DNA from: Paenibacillus sp. JCM 18996
GTDB lineage: Bacteria; Bacillota; Bacilli; Paenibacillales; NBRC-103111
NCBI GenBank assembly: GCA_001313085.1
Contig: BBFE01000064.1
Coordinates: forward strand, 1-19,027
DNA: 19,027 nt
Reading direction: 5' to 3'
A program made the position numbers and the translations under genes. Numbering within the stretch: the stretch's first letter is position 1; each line of letters opens with the position of its first letter. Shown one piece after another: positions 7,842-16,978 of this stretch. The notes beneath the pieces are model-generated. The model worked only from the letters and a program-made list of their open reading frames with translations, made no database searches and was not told the origin of the DNA.

Positions 7842-7872
7842 TGAATATTTTGACGTCTGTTGTGACAACGTA
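7842..7872 (+). promoter_or_regulatory. Candidate forespore (sigma-G type) promoter of tlp
   Basis: TGAATA at 7842-7847 and CAACGTA at 7866-7872 are separated by 18 bases. The -35 box and spacing fit sigma-G; the -10 matches CATnnTA only in part. Expected, since tlp genes are made in the forespore. Confidence 0.4.
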
Positions 7873-7929
7873 TTTATTGGCGCGGTTACACTGCGCTCAG
7901 TTTAAAACACTTAGGGAGGCGTGAATACA

Positions 7930-8158
7930 GTGGCAAAGCCAGATAATCGTGCAGACAATGTGGAACATTTGCAGAAGAGCATTAACCATACGATCGCTAA
8001 CATGGAAGAAGCGGAAGAGTATCTCAACGAACATGCAGAAGAAATCAGTCCGCAGGAAAGACAACAGATTGAATCAAAAAAATGAGCGCCGTCGCCAAAG
8101 TCTGGACGCTTTCCGTTCGGAAATCAAGGATGAAGCCGAGCATCAGCGGCAGTCCTAA
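7930..8158 (+). CDS. tlp: Small acid-soluble spore protein Tlp, frameshifted
   Basis: About 75 residues starting MAKPDNRADNVEHLQKSI, ending RRRQSLDAFRSEIKDEAEHQ. Both ends match the Tlp family of minor SASPs, which accumulate in the dormant spore core; the name ('thioredoxin-like') is historic. The middle (ANMEEAEEYLNEHAEEISPQERQQI) is helical. A single break: the A7 run at 8076-8082 gives a stop where the family reads SKNERR, which needs A5. Start GTG at 7930 is preferred over the in-frame GTG at 7921 because AGGGAGG is then ten bases away and the protein begins with the conserved M-A-K-P-D. Confidence 0.9.
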
Positions 8159-8193
8159 ATTCTAAAATATAATAAGAAGGGAAGTTTCGACTG

Positions 8194-8835
8194 ATGGCGA
8201 CTGTACTGTACATCACTGCACATCCCCACGATCATCAAGCCTCCTACAGCATGGCTGTGGGAAAAGAATTCATAGACACTTATCGGGAAGCCAATCCACA
8301 GGATGAAGTGATCCATCTGGATTTGTACCAAATGAATATCCCGCATATTGACGCAGATGTTTTTTAGCGGATGGGGGAAACTTCGTTCCGGATCTTCTTT
8401 GGACCAACTATCGGCCGCAGAAAAAAAATCAAAAGTGGGCCGCCTGAACGATTGGTGGAGCAATACATTGCAGCCGACAAATATGTCTTTGTGTCTCCAA
8501 TGTGGAACTTTTCATTTCCGCCGACGCTTAAAGCCTATATCGATGCCATTTGTATTGCGGGCAAGACGTTTAAATATACCGAAAACGGACCGGTCGGCTT
8601 GCTTGGCGGCAAAAAAAGCGATCCACATCCAAGCAAGCGGCGGAGTCTACAGTGAAGGACCTGCTGCCAGCTTTGAAAGTGGCCACAGCTATCTGAAGAA
8701 AATCATGCATTTCCATGGTGTTCCTTCTTTTGAGGGCATTTTTTTGTGGAAGGTATGGCGGCCATGCCCGACAAAGCCCAATCGATTAAAGAGAACGCCA
8801 TTTCAAAAGCAAAAGACGCCGCGAAACGATTCTAG
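8194..8835 (+). CDS. azoR: FMN-dependent NADH:quinone oxidoreductase / azoreductase, frameshifted
   Basis: Flavodoxin-fold enzyme that reduces quinones and azo compounds with NADH and FMN in the cytoplasm. The corrected protein, about 212 residues, begins [19 protein letters not shown], has the FMN-loop motif [19 protein letters not shown] and the later GGVYSEGPA and [15 protein letters not shown] segments, all diagnostic of the AzoR family. Breaks: T6 at 8360-8365 (T5 expected), a lost A near 8450, A7 at 8611-8617 (A6 expected) and T7 at 8739-8745 (T5 expected). Start ATG has AGAAGGGAAG. B. subtilis has two paralogues (azoR1/azoR2); I cannot say which is the closer. Confidence 0.9.
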
Positions 8836-8875
8836 AACACTATGGCTGCTTCAATAGACCTGGGGAGGTGAAAAT

Positions 8876-9031
8876 ATGTCCAGCAATCAATTTTCCACGT
8901 ATTACGACGGTTCCTCTAGTATGGAGTTATCCGAAGAAATTGCTGAAGGTAACGAAGTACATCAAAATGAAGAGCCTGCCTCCAATGAAGAGTGGCGCCG
9001 TTACATAGGAACGAATCCTTTCGTGGTGTAG
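8876..9031 (+). CDS. Acidic small protein of unknown function (51 aa)
   Basis: Intact 51-residue frame starting MSSNQFSTYYDGSSS, with the strong site GGGGAGGTG eight bases upstream. It is acidic and polar, ending NEEWRRYIGTNPFVV, with no membrane segment. It follows azoR by 40 bases with no terminator between, so the two are probably co-transcribed and end at the terminator at 9083. No family recognised. Confidence 0.65.
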   Translation: MSSNQFSTYYDGSSSMELSEEIAEGNEVHQNEEPASNEEWRRYIGTNPFVV

Positions 9032-9082
9032 GCCTTTTTTTGAAGCGCGTTCAAAGAATATAGTATTGTACACATAATGATA

Positions 9083-9109
9083 AAAAAAACCCGCACCGGC
9101 GGGTTTTTT
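9083..9109. terminator. Bidirectional-looking Rho-independent terminator
   Basis: Stem AACCCGC/GCGGGTT with loop ACCG, flanked by A7 on the left and T6 on the right, so it could work on either strand. It ends the azoR unit. Confidence 0.93.
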
Positions 9110-9197
9110 GTTTTTGTCCCCAATTTTTTTTCTCCGTTCTGCTGAGGGAATAGATATAAATCCTTTAGGGAATCTTTTACCTAGAAAGGGGATTTGT

Positions 9198-10225
9198 ATG
9201 CTCAATCGAAAAAAACAGCAGCAGCAATTCTAGCCGCTTTGTGTGTTTCAACAGCTTGCTCGCACAGCAAGCCTCAAAATAAAGCCTCTCAAACGAAGCA
9301 GCAGGCCGCAGATCATGGCAATGTGTTTGATCTAAGCAGCGATCATTACGTATTGTCTTTGAGAAATATCAATGGTGTTCCGTATTTCCACTCCAGAGAT
9401 TTTGCCAGAGCGATGAATTATATGGACAAGTGGGACGCGGCAACGAAAACCTATGAGCTCGGAAACCATGATCCGGTTTTTTAAAGTGGCAGCAGACTCC
9501 CTTCAAGCCCGCAAAGCGGATAAAACGCTCACTATGAGCAAAGCGCCCAGATTGGTGGATGGAGAGCTCTATTTGCCTGTCACTACTTTAAAGGAGCTTT
9601 TTTTGGTGATGACGTGAATTTTAGTATCGCCGGAAATCAGGCGCGGCTGCTCAGCAATCCCTCCTTTTACAGCGGGCATATCCAGGAACAGGTCAGGAGA
9701 GAAAAATTCGGCGGAAGCTACCGAATGGACACAGACAGAAATGGCCAAACGGAGGCGCGGGCAGCTGACAGAGGATTGGCATTTGCGGAGGATCCGAAGA
9801 TTCCACTTTCAGCGGCCCAACGCACTCAAATGGATAACCTGATTGAAGCCTCTAAAAAATACGCGGGTGCGCCTTATGAATTCGGTGCAGGTCCTTACGC
9901 TGAAACTAGGAAGTTCGACTGCTCTTCCTTCACTCAGCATGTATATGGGAAATTTGGCGTGATCCTCAAACGGGAATCGAGGGCACAGGCAACCCAGGGG
10001 GTTGCAGTGGGACGCAACGAGCTGCGTAAAGGTGATTTGCTGTTTTTTCAGTGTCGCCGACAGGTTCAAAACCAACAAGGAAGTTGACCATGTCGGAATT
10101 TATATTGGCAACATGAAGATGATTCATGCTTCACCTGCCGCTGCTGAATTCGGGGTAGTGATCTCCCCGCTGGATCAAGCTATTGGGACCAGACCTTTGT
10201 CACCGCCCGCCGAATAGCCTTTTAA
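9198..10225 (+). CDS. NlpC/P60 cell-wall endopeptidase lipoprotein, frameshifted
   Basis: About 340 residues. The corrected start MLNRKTAAAILAALCVSTAC is a lipoprotein signal peptide (lipobox ending TAC). Next comes a stalk-like region (NGVPYFHSRDFARAMNY...WDAATKTYELG, then GELYLPVTTLKELFGDDV) resembling copper-amine-oxidase N-terminal-like repeats common in Paenibacillus. The catalytic C-terminal domain has KYAGAPYEFGAG, Cys in FDCSSF (TGC at 9919), His in DHVGIYIGN and IHAS. It should cleave peptidoglycan stem peptides outside the membrane. Breaks: A7 at 9209-9215, T6 at about 9477, T7 at 9598-9604, T6 at about 10043, and a T lost near 10181. The last is restored to give WDQTFVTARRIAF and stop at 10223-10225. 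Confidence 0.88.
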
Positions 10226-10235
10226 CGAAGAAAGT

Positions 10236-10276
10236 GATAAAGCCCTCAGAAATGAATCATACTAAGCGGCTTTATC
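10236..10276. terminator. Hairpin between convergent genes, probable terminator
   Basis: Nine-bp stem GATAAAGCC/GGCTTTATC with a 23-base loop, lying between the NlpC gene and the convergent gene at 10292. There is no long T-run, so termination is inferred from position. Confidence 0.5.
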
Positions 10277-10291
10277 TCAGCGCGCAATGAT

Positions 10292-10824
10292 TTATTGATT
10301 TTCATAAAGTATAAACTCGCTGGAATTGCTGCGAATATACTGCCCTATGCGTTGGATCGTTGCCGGTGAGATTTGTTGGTACCTGGCGTAAAAAGAGTTG
10401 AAAGAAGACAACATGTCCGGATCATTCTGCAGGTCCTGGGCTGAGAGATTGAAATTTTCCACACTTGCGGGGTGGCCGCTTTCTATCAGGACCTTCTCTA
10501 TATCCTCAACAAAACTTACCGCTTCATGATCCTCGAAATAGCTCAGTCCCCTTTTTTAACGACGGCCATCTTCCCGCTTGAGCCATAAAATAGGCGCTCC
10601 ACCAATATAAGTCGGCTGGAGATTTACTCACGTGTTCATGATAAGCACGGAAGATAAAAAAAGCGATCGCTGTCCTTTGGTCAGTGCTGAATAAAACCGG
10701 ATCTCGTCATCCCTACGTGTCCGTATATCCTTATAGGCTTGGAGCAAAGGTTGAAAGCACGCCGACCCGAGAGACCCGTCATCTAAAATGTCGAACTCTT
10801 CACGCTTGATTTTTTTACCAACAA
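10292..10824 (-). CDS. Uncharacterised protein, frameshifted
   Basis: About 177 residues after correction. It contains FYSALTKGQRSLFIFRAYHEHV, then DLYWWSAYFMAQAGRWPSLKKGL, SYFEDHEAVSFVEDIEKVL and a C-terminal ISPATIQRIGQYIRSNSSEF. It looks like a soluble all-helical protein. Similar layouts occur in Paenibacillaceae hypothetical proteins, but I know of no function. Breaks: A7 on the plus strand at 10656-10662 (five expected) and an A/G run near 10555. The start is uncertain: TTG at 10824 becomes in frame if the A7 run after it should be five and then lies about ten bases from AAGGAG; TTG at 10831 is in frame as written but only three bases from that site. Confidence 0.7.
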
Positions 10825-10977
10825 TATACAATCACTCCTTCCAATTGATTATAAATAAATAATGGACGGTTGATCAATAACCCAGCTTGTTTTAATGTAA
10901 ATTTTTTTGGCACAATAAACAAATGGTCGGTTTCGGCGGCTCAAGTGGAACAGGACGGATTGAAAAGAGGGTACCGA

Positions 10978-12046
10978 ATGAATAAAGCATCGATTTACGG
11001 ATTGACGTTGGATCAACTGACGGCATGGCTTATGAAATATGGGCATAAAGAATCCCGGGCATTGCAAGTTTGGGATTGGCTCTATAGGAAGCGGGTAACA
11101 GAGTTTTCGGAAATGGTCGATGTCAATAAAGCAGTTATTAACTTATTAGCGGACCATTTTGTCATTCAAACCTTAAACGAACATATTAAGCAAGAATCTG
11201 CGGATGGAACGATCAAGTTTTATTCAAGCTGCAGGATGGCAATCTGATAGAAACGGTTTTGATGAGGCATAAATTCGGTCTGTCGGTGTGTGTCACAACT
11301 CAAGTAGGCTGCAATATCGGATGCAGCTTCTGTGCGAGCGGGCTGCTTTCCAAAAGCCGTGACTTGTCCTGTGGCGAGATTGTAGAACAAATTATGAAAG
11401 TACAACTGCATCTGGACCAGGAGAAGCAAGACGAAAGAGTAACCCACGTCGTCGTTATGGGGATTGGAGAGCCTTTTGATAATTTTGAAAACCTGGTGGA
11501 TTTCCTGCGGGTGATCAAGGACCACAAAGGCTCGCTATCGGTCCTAGACATATCACTGTTTCAACCAGCGGTCTTGCCGATAAAATCATTGCATTCGCCG
11601 ACACCGATCTGCAGGTCAACCTGGCGGTCTCGCTGCATGCGCCAAATAACGAGCTTCGAACGCGGATCATGAAAATAAATCGTGCCATTCCCATTGAAAA
11701 AAATTAATGAAATCGATCGATTACTATTTGGAACAAACAAACAGGAGAATTACGTTGGAATATATTCTGCTGAAGGATGTAAATGACCGCAGGGAACATG
11801 CCGAGCAGCTGGCTGAATTGATTGGCGAAAGACGGCATCTGGCCAATGTCAACCTGATTCCGTATAATCCTGTGGATGAACACAGTCAATATCAAAGAAG
11901 CGAGCAGTCAGCGGTGCGCGCATTTTACGACACATTGAAAAAAGCAAGGTATCAGTTGTACCGTTCGACTTGAACATGGAGTGGATATCGATGCGGCGTG
12001 CGGACAATTAAGAAGCAAACAGATCAAACAAACCATAGAAAGTTAA
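10978..12046 (+). CDS. rlmN: RlmN: dual-specificity 23S rRNA/tRNA adenine-C2 methyltransferase, frameshifted
   Basis: Radical-SAM enzyme that methylates C2 of A2503 in 23S rRNA and A37 in some tRNAs. The 4Fe-4S motif CNIGCSFC falls at about residues 112-119, followed by the family's GIGEPFDNF (GMGEP motif), [27 protein letters not shown] and the terminal AACGQLR, which holds the second catalytic Cys. Corrected length is about 355, normal. Breaks: a T lost near 11220, a G lost near 11530, A7 at 11697-11703 (five expected), and a shift near 11945. The final 100 bases restore [18 protein letters not shown] and stop at 12044. Start ATG has AGAGGG upstream. Divergent from the unknown gene at 10292-10824, with which it shares a 150-base upstream region. 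Confidence 0.95.
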
Positions 12047-12074
12047 CTTTAAAAAAGGACACATTATCCGATCA

Positions 12075-12104
12075 AAGGTCGCGTATATCGCGGCCTTTTT
12101 TTTT
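12075..12104 (+). terminator. Rho-independent terminator of rlmN
   Basis: Stem AAGGTCGCG/CGCGGCCTT with loop TATAT, then a run of nine T. Confidence 0.93.
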
Positions 12105-12168
12105 GAACAAGAGAGTGCCCCGCTGCCATAGTATGAAGAGAGCAACGCTAACTAATTTGGCGGGATAG

Positions 12169-13297
12169 GTGTCGAAGGCAAGCGAAGTGGTTATAAAAGA
12201 AATACAGGAATATTTACCAAAATCAGGGGGGGTTCCAATGTTAAAGGATAGTTACAAAATACTCGATAGCTTACGGTTGCCACACGGACTTTACCTGGCA
12301 TCTTCGTCAACGCACTATAACTATGTATGGATCCGGGATAGCGTATACATGTCAATGCCTTACCTAGATAAACCCTGCGATACCTATGAACGGACATATC
12401 ACCGTTTGCTCGACCTATTCGCGGAATACGAAGATAAAATCGAATACCATACCAAGGTAAAGCCTGAATGTACGTGGCAATTTATCCATTCCCGTTTCTC
12501 TGCGGATGATGTCAGGGAGATCACGCATGAGCCTTGGGGACATAATCAGCTTGATGCCATCGGCGCATTCCTGTTCGGCATTGGCGCCGGACTTGCCGCA
12601 GGCAAGCAAATGCTCCGGAACAATGCGGATGAACGAATCGTTGCCAAAATTGTCGCGTACCTGTCATGTATAGAATACTGGCAGTGTCCCGACAACGGAA
12701 TGTGGGAGGAGGACATGGAACTCCACGCCAGTTCAATCGGCGCGTGCGTTGCCGGCTTAATCAGCCTGATTAACACTGTAGAAGTTCCGCTGGAAATAAT
12801 AGATAACGGAATAGCGGCGCTGAGAGAGCTTGGTGACCGTGAGAGTGCATCAAAAGACGTGGACTTGGCGCAGTTATCGTTAATTTATCCTTATAACCTT
12901 GTCGGCCCGGACGTGGCCGAACGGATTATAGCGAAGGTGGAATCGAGTTTGCTGCGCAAACGAGGAGTTATCCGTTATGCTGGAGACAGCTACTACTCTA
13001 CGTTAGAAAGCTCGCACGGACGGTACGAACAGAAATCGTTCTATTACGGAACAGAGGCGGAATGGACGTTCGGGCTGCCATGGCTGGCTCTGTGTTGTCA
13101 TACGTTCGGCGACACGGAAAAAAGCGTTGCATTACATCCGCCGGACCGAGGAAGTAGCGTTAGAAGGAGGGATTTTGCCGGAACTCTATTATGCAGGGAC
13201 GGCAGTGCCGAATCCTAACACACCTCTTGGCTGGAGCAGCGCGATGTATATATTGGCGAAGGAAGCCGTAAATATTGGAGCTGTGGTGCGCGTATGA
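12169..13297 (+). CDS. Glycoside hydrolase family 15-like protein (glucoamylase-type), one frameshift
   Basis: About 375 residues with the (alpha/alpha)6-barrel features of GH15 and related phosphorylase-kinase-like proteins: LRLPHGLYLASSSTHYNYVW-IRDS near residues 38-62, HNQLDAIGAFLFGIG, then CPDNGMWEEDMELHASSIGA, where the Glu after Trp is the expected general acid. The tail GILPELYYAGTAVPNPNTPL-GWSSAMYI closes the barrel. It probably cleaves alpha-glucosidic bonds in the cytoplasm, as no signal peptide is present; the substrate is unknown. One break, an A6 run at 13108-13113 (five expected); this is the only A/T run of five or more that I see in the gene. GTG start is weakly supported; ATG at 12238 is an alternative. 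Confidence 0.82.
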
Positions 13298-13365
13298 TTG
13301 TGATTGACGCAGACCCGGGCAACCGATTCCCGGCGTACAGATGGAGGAATAACGCAAAGTTGTGA

Positions 13366-13399
13366 GCCGCATCGAATATAATTCGGTGCGGTTTTTTTC
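13366..13399 (+). terminator. Rho-independent terminator
   Basis: Stem GCCGCATCGAA/TTCGGTGCGGT around TATAA, then seven T, about 70 bases after the GH15 stop. Confidence 0.92.
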
Positions 13400-13451
13400 T
13401 ATGATGTGTTCCTTCGCCGGCATTACAAAAAAAATTTATATAAAAAAAGTT

Positions 13452-13482
13452 TTGATAAAAAAAGAGTTTAAACTTTTAAAAT
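13452..13482 (+). promoter_or_regulatory. Candidate sigma-A promoter for the HAD phosphatase gene
   Basis: TTGATA at 13452-13457 and TAAAAT at 13477-13482. The spacer is 19 as written, but it includes an A-run of seven that could be inflated by two, which would give the ideal 17. Confidence 0.4.
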
Positions 13483-13513
13483 AATAAAATGAACAAAAAA
13501 AGGAGGACTGTAT

Positions 13514-14295
13514 GTGGCAGTGAAAGTGGTTTTTCTGGATATCGATGGCACTATTCTCACTGAAAACAAAACAATACCAAGCAGTACAAGGCTTGCGGTC
13601 AATCAACTGCTGAACAAAGGAATCAAAGTAGTACTTGCTACGGGCAGGTCACCGTACTTCACGGCTCCGGTCGCAAAAGAACTTGGCGTTCATTCCTATG
13701 TCTCTTTTAATGGTTCAATTGCAAACCATGAAAATGAAATTATTTTTTCATAAAAAAATTAGAGATGGAGTATGTGCGTGAAATTATCGGCAAATGTGTC
13801 CAATTGTCACACTTAAGCGTTCTGCAGGCTTCATATTCCGTTTTTTTCACCCTCCGTCAGAGAGGACGCCAGACTAACGAATTACTTCGGTTACTTTAAT
13901 GTAAGTGTTCCGGAGGATATACACCTGGACTATGATAATGAGGACATTTATCAAATATATTTACATTGCCCTCAGCAACAAGAGGAATTATATAGGTTCG
14001 AAACAATGGGAATTGACCGGATCCGTTACAATGATTTTGATTTGGATATTCTTCCAAAAGGCGTCAGCAAAGCCGTGGGCATTACAGCGATGTTAAAAAA
14101 ATGATGGATATTTCTGCAAGCGAGGCTGTTGCGTTTGGCGACGGTTATAACGATATAGAAATGCTGGGTTTAGTCGGTGTGGGGATTGCGATGGGAAACG
14201 CCGAAACTGCTCTAAAACAAGCTGCAGACTTTGTAACAAAACCTGTTCACGAAGACGGTATAATGTTCGGCTTAAAAAAAATCGGTCTTCTGTGA
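13514..14295 (+). CDS. Cof-type HAD-IIB family phosphatase, frameshifted
   Basis: All four HAD motifs are visible: I, FLDIDGTIL (nucleophile Asp9 and Asp11); II, VVLATGRSP; III, the Lys in PKGVSKAVG; IV, AFGDGYNDIEMLGLVGVGIAM. The C2 cap lies between (NYFGYFNVSVPEDIHLDY...). Members dephosphorylate sugar phosphates, FMN or similar small molecules in the cytoplasm. Corrected length is about 260. Breaks: T6 at 13743-13748 and A7 at 13752-13758 (each one too long), T7 at 13841-13847, and A7 at 14095-14101 (five expected), just before MMDISASEAV. GTG start at 13514 has AGGAGGA seven bases away. Substrate unknown. Confidence 0.9.
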
Positions 14296-14427
14296 ATTGT
14301 ACTTAATCATGATTCAAGAGGAATAGCGTGAAAAAAAGGCAGATAATAAAAGATATATTGAACTGAATACGCTTAACCGATAAAAAAAATAATAATTATT
14401 TTTTCATATCACTGTATTTTTTTGCTG

Positions 14428-14457
14428 TTTTCACTTTTCTCGATATAGGATTATGAT
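14428..14457 (+). promoter_or_regulatory. Candidate sigma-A promoter for the riboswitch-kimA transcript
   Basis: TTTTCA (14428-14433) and TATGAT (14452-14457) are 18 bases apart, about 30 bases before the riboswitch. Confidence 0.45.
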
Positions 14458-14484
14458 ATACCACGTAACAAAAAAAATTCAAAG

Positions 14485-14660
14485 CCATTATTCGCTGAAT
14501 TTCCGAAGCGGAAAACGGGGGAACCATCTGATGAGCGAATGAATGATCATTCGTCATTTGGGGTGAATCATTGACACTTATTAAGAGCGTCAATGTAGGG
14601 CGACTCTGAACGCCCGAATCCGACAGCTAACCTCGTAAGCGTTGTTAGAGAGGGTGAACA
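14485..14660 (+). promoter_or_regulatory. Cyclic di-AMP (ydaO/yuaA) riboswitch
   Basis: The conserved blocks of this class appear in order: TTCGCTGAAT, ACGGGGGAACCA, TTTGGGGTGAATCA, GTAGGGCGA, GAACGCCCGAATCCGACAGC, then TAACCTCGTAAGCG, which closes the P1 helix with CGCT near 14493, and AGAGAGGG. Binding of c-di-AMP usually turns the downstream gene off by favouring the terminator, so potassium uptake is reduced when the messenger is abundant. Here it precedes kimA, the classic partner. No run defects are obvious in the core. Confidence 0.95.
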
Positions 14661-14677
14661 ACTTGGGCTCCGATTGG

Positions 14678-14702
14678 AACCACAGGGGATACCTCTGTGG
14701 TT
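14678..14702 (+). terminator. Riboswitch expression-platform terminator
   Basis: Stem AACCACAG/CTGTGGTT with a nested GG/CC pair, followed by a weak U-tract ATTTGTT, between the riboswitch and kimA. Confidence 0.75.
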
Positions 14703-14774
14703 ATTTGTTATGCGAAATAGCAGAGACGATGGGGAAAGTTGGAAAACTACGTTAATTGCAGCTGGGGGTTCGAT

Positions 14775-16683
14775 ATGATCCATCATGTACAACTATTGGA
14801 AGCTGTCTTTATTTTATTGGCAGTTCTGGCAATCTGGTATGCCGTGTCTAACTTCACTTCCTTCAAAAGGGTGTTGGTTGGCCGTCCGATGCGAACCAGT
14901 GAACTTTACGCAAAACATAACAAATTGTTTTGGGTCATCGCATTACCAATACTCTCTGCAGATTTATACTCTTCTGTTGCCTACGGTCCCGAAGCCGGAA
15001 TGACGGAGTTGCTGAGGCTGGGGAGTGCAGCTCAATGGCTCATTCTGCCAATTACGGCTTCAACCGTTTTATTATTGGCTATACTCATTGTTTCTTACAT
15101 TATGGGGATTATTGCTATCCGAGCGGCGGGGGCGCTTACTCCATCGCTAAAGATAATTTCAAGAAACCCTGGGCATCTTTGGTCGCATCCAGCTCTCTGC
15201 TTGTGGATTATATCTTAACCGTAGCTGTCTCCGTGTCGGCGGGAATTCAGGCGGTTTCATCGGCCTATCCTGTGATCGCACCTTACAAAACTACGTTGGC
15301 GCTGCTGTGTGTCATGTTATTAGTTATCGTGAATTTGCGTGGCGTGGCGGAGTCTGCCAGCATCTTTGCCTGGCCGACCTTTTGGTTTATGGGAAGCATG
15401 CTGCTCGTCATTTTTTATGGGCTTCGCTGATGAACTTCGATTCGGCTTTATCCAACCCTCAACTCCAATTTTTGGAACTATGCCGGAAGGCATCACGATG
15501 CTTTTGATCTTAAAAGCTTTCAGTTCCGCCTGTTCGGCATTGACGGGAATAGAAACGATATCCAATGCTGTTCCGGTGTTCCGCGATCCCCAGCAAAAAA
15601 AGTGCCATCAAGACATACATCGCATTGGGAGCAATAACCGGACTTACTCTAATGGGAATCGCTTATCATCTTTATGTCCAAGGCATTCAAATTAATCCGG
15701 ACAAGACAATGCTGTCTGAACTCGCAGAACACTATTTTGGCCATGGAATTTTATATCAAATCATCATTTGGTCGACTTTTATCGTCTGATCTTGGCTGCC
15801 AATTCGACTTTCACCGGATTTTCTCAACTCTCCGCCATTGTTGCGGCAGACGGCTTCTTGCAAGAGCGTTCACCAATCGCGGCGACAAGTTGGGCTATTC
15901 AAATGGTATTTTGCTGCTCGCCGGATTCGCCTGTATTCTCATTGCCGTGTTCCAAGCGCAAACCAACGCATTGATTCCCTTGTATGCCATCGGCGTTTTC
16001 TTATCTTTTACCATTGCCCAGATCGGATTATGCATCCGTTGGAAAAGGGTGAAAGGCCCTATGTGGAAAGCCAAGTTCTCAGTTAATTTGATAGGTACAA
16101 TAATCACCGCTTTGGTGACGGTAGTCGTGGCCATTACAAAATTTCTTGCCGGCGCGTGGATTGTGTTAATCATATTGCCATTCATTATTGGCTTCTCGGT
16201 CGCCGTGCGCAAGCATTATGACTGTATCGCAAAGGAGCTTCGCATAGATCCGAAAACCACTTTGCCGAGTCCGCACCGTGTTGTCACCATTGTTTTAGTG
16301 TCTGGTGTGCATCGAGTAGTAAATAACACCGTATCATTTGCCAAAAGTCTGGATACGCAGGTTGCTGCCCTTTATGTCGGTTTTGACGATGAATCGATCG
16401 AGAGGATGAAGAAAAAAATGGGAGGAATGGGGTAATCCTTGCAAGTTAATCACGCTTCGGAGCGAGTTCCGTTCCATCCTTGGCCCATTAAGCCGATATA
16501 TACACCGGTTGGAAGTAAAAGAAGGCAAGCCGGATCATATTCATTTGATCATGCCGCAATTTATCCCGAGAAGATGGTGGCACCATATTCTCCATAATCA
16601 AAGTGCATTATTGATCCGTTCCTGGTTTTTTTCGCCATAAAGATGTAATTATTACGACAGTGCCTTACCATCTGCATGACTAG
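14775..16683 (+). CDS. kimA: KimA-type potassium uptake transporter (APC superfamily), seven frameshifts
   Basis: A proton-coupled high-affinity potassium importer with about twelve membrane helices and a cytosolic C-terminal domain that binds c-di-AMP. Diagnostic segments: LSADLYSSVAYGPEAGMTEL, YPSGGGAYSIAKDNF, SLLVDYILTVAVSVSAGIQA, KAFSSACSALTGIETISNA, ANSTFTGFSQLSAIVAADGF, and at the C-terminus MPQFIPRRWWHHILHNQSAL and TTVPYHLHD, which match the end of B. subtilis KimA (formerly YdaO). Corrected length is about 636 against 607. Breaks: T lost near 15115, T6 near 15410, A7 near 15597, C lost near 15787, C lost near 15863, A7 near 16417, T7 near 16632. ATG at 14775 follows CTGGGGG; a TTG at 14739 is an alternative. 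Controlled by the riboswitch above. Confidence 0.95.
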
Positions 16684-16882
16684 GTGTTAAAACAATCCAA
16701 GTATTGCCAAACAACTAAAATTCGTGGATATTCACTGTGCTGATGTTTTCGGGGCTGTGTCAGTAAGAGACAATCTTCCAATTATCGTTGATTCCATTTT
16801 TTGAGGTCGAGAATTAGGTCTTGTCACTTTAAGTTAACAAAGGAATCCAGTGGAGGAGATGGCGATAGTAAGTACTCTGCTA

Positions 16883-16910
16883 TTGTTAGTTTTACTTTGG
16901 TTTCCATAAT
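16883..16910 (+). promoter_or_regulatory. Candidate sigma-A promoter for yebC
   Basis: TTGTTA (16883-16888) and CATAAT (16905-16910), 16 bases apart, about 70 bases before the yebC start. The rest of 16684-16978 shows no gene I can support and no terminator after kimA. Confidence 0.4.
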
Positions 16911-16978
16911 GTATTAATATTATAGATGGCAGCAGTCATAACCGATGAACAAGTAAAAAATAAGAAAGCGGGAACAGC

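Noticed and set aside
14382..14405. AT-only palindrome near the HAD stop
   Set aside because: A/T-only pairing beside inflated A and T runs; it is too weak for a terminator call.
16859..16909. 16-codon hydrophobic ORF (MAIVSTLLLLVLLWFP)
   Set aside because: The ribosome site abuts the ATG, and the same bases form the candidate yebC promoter.
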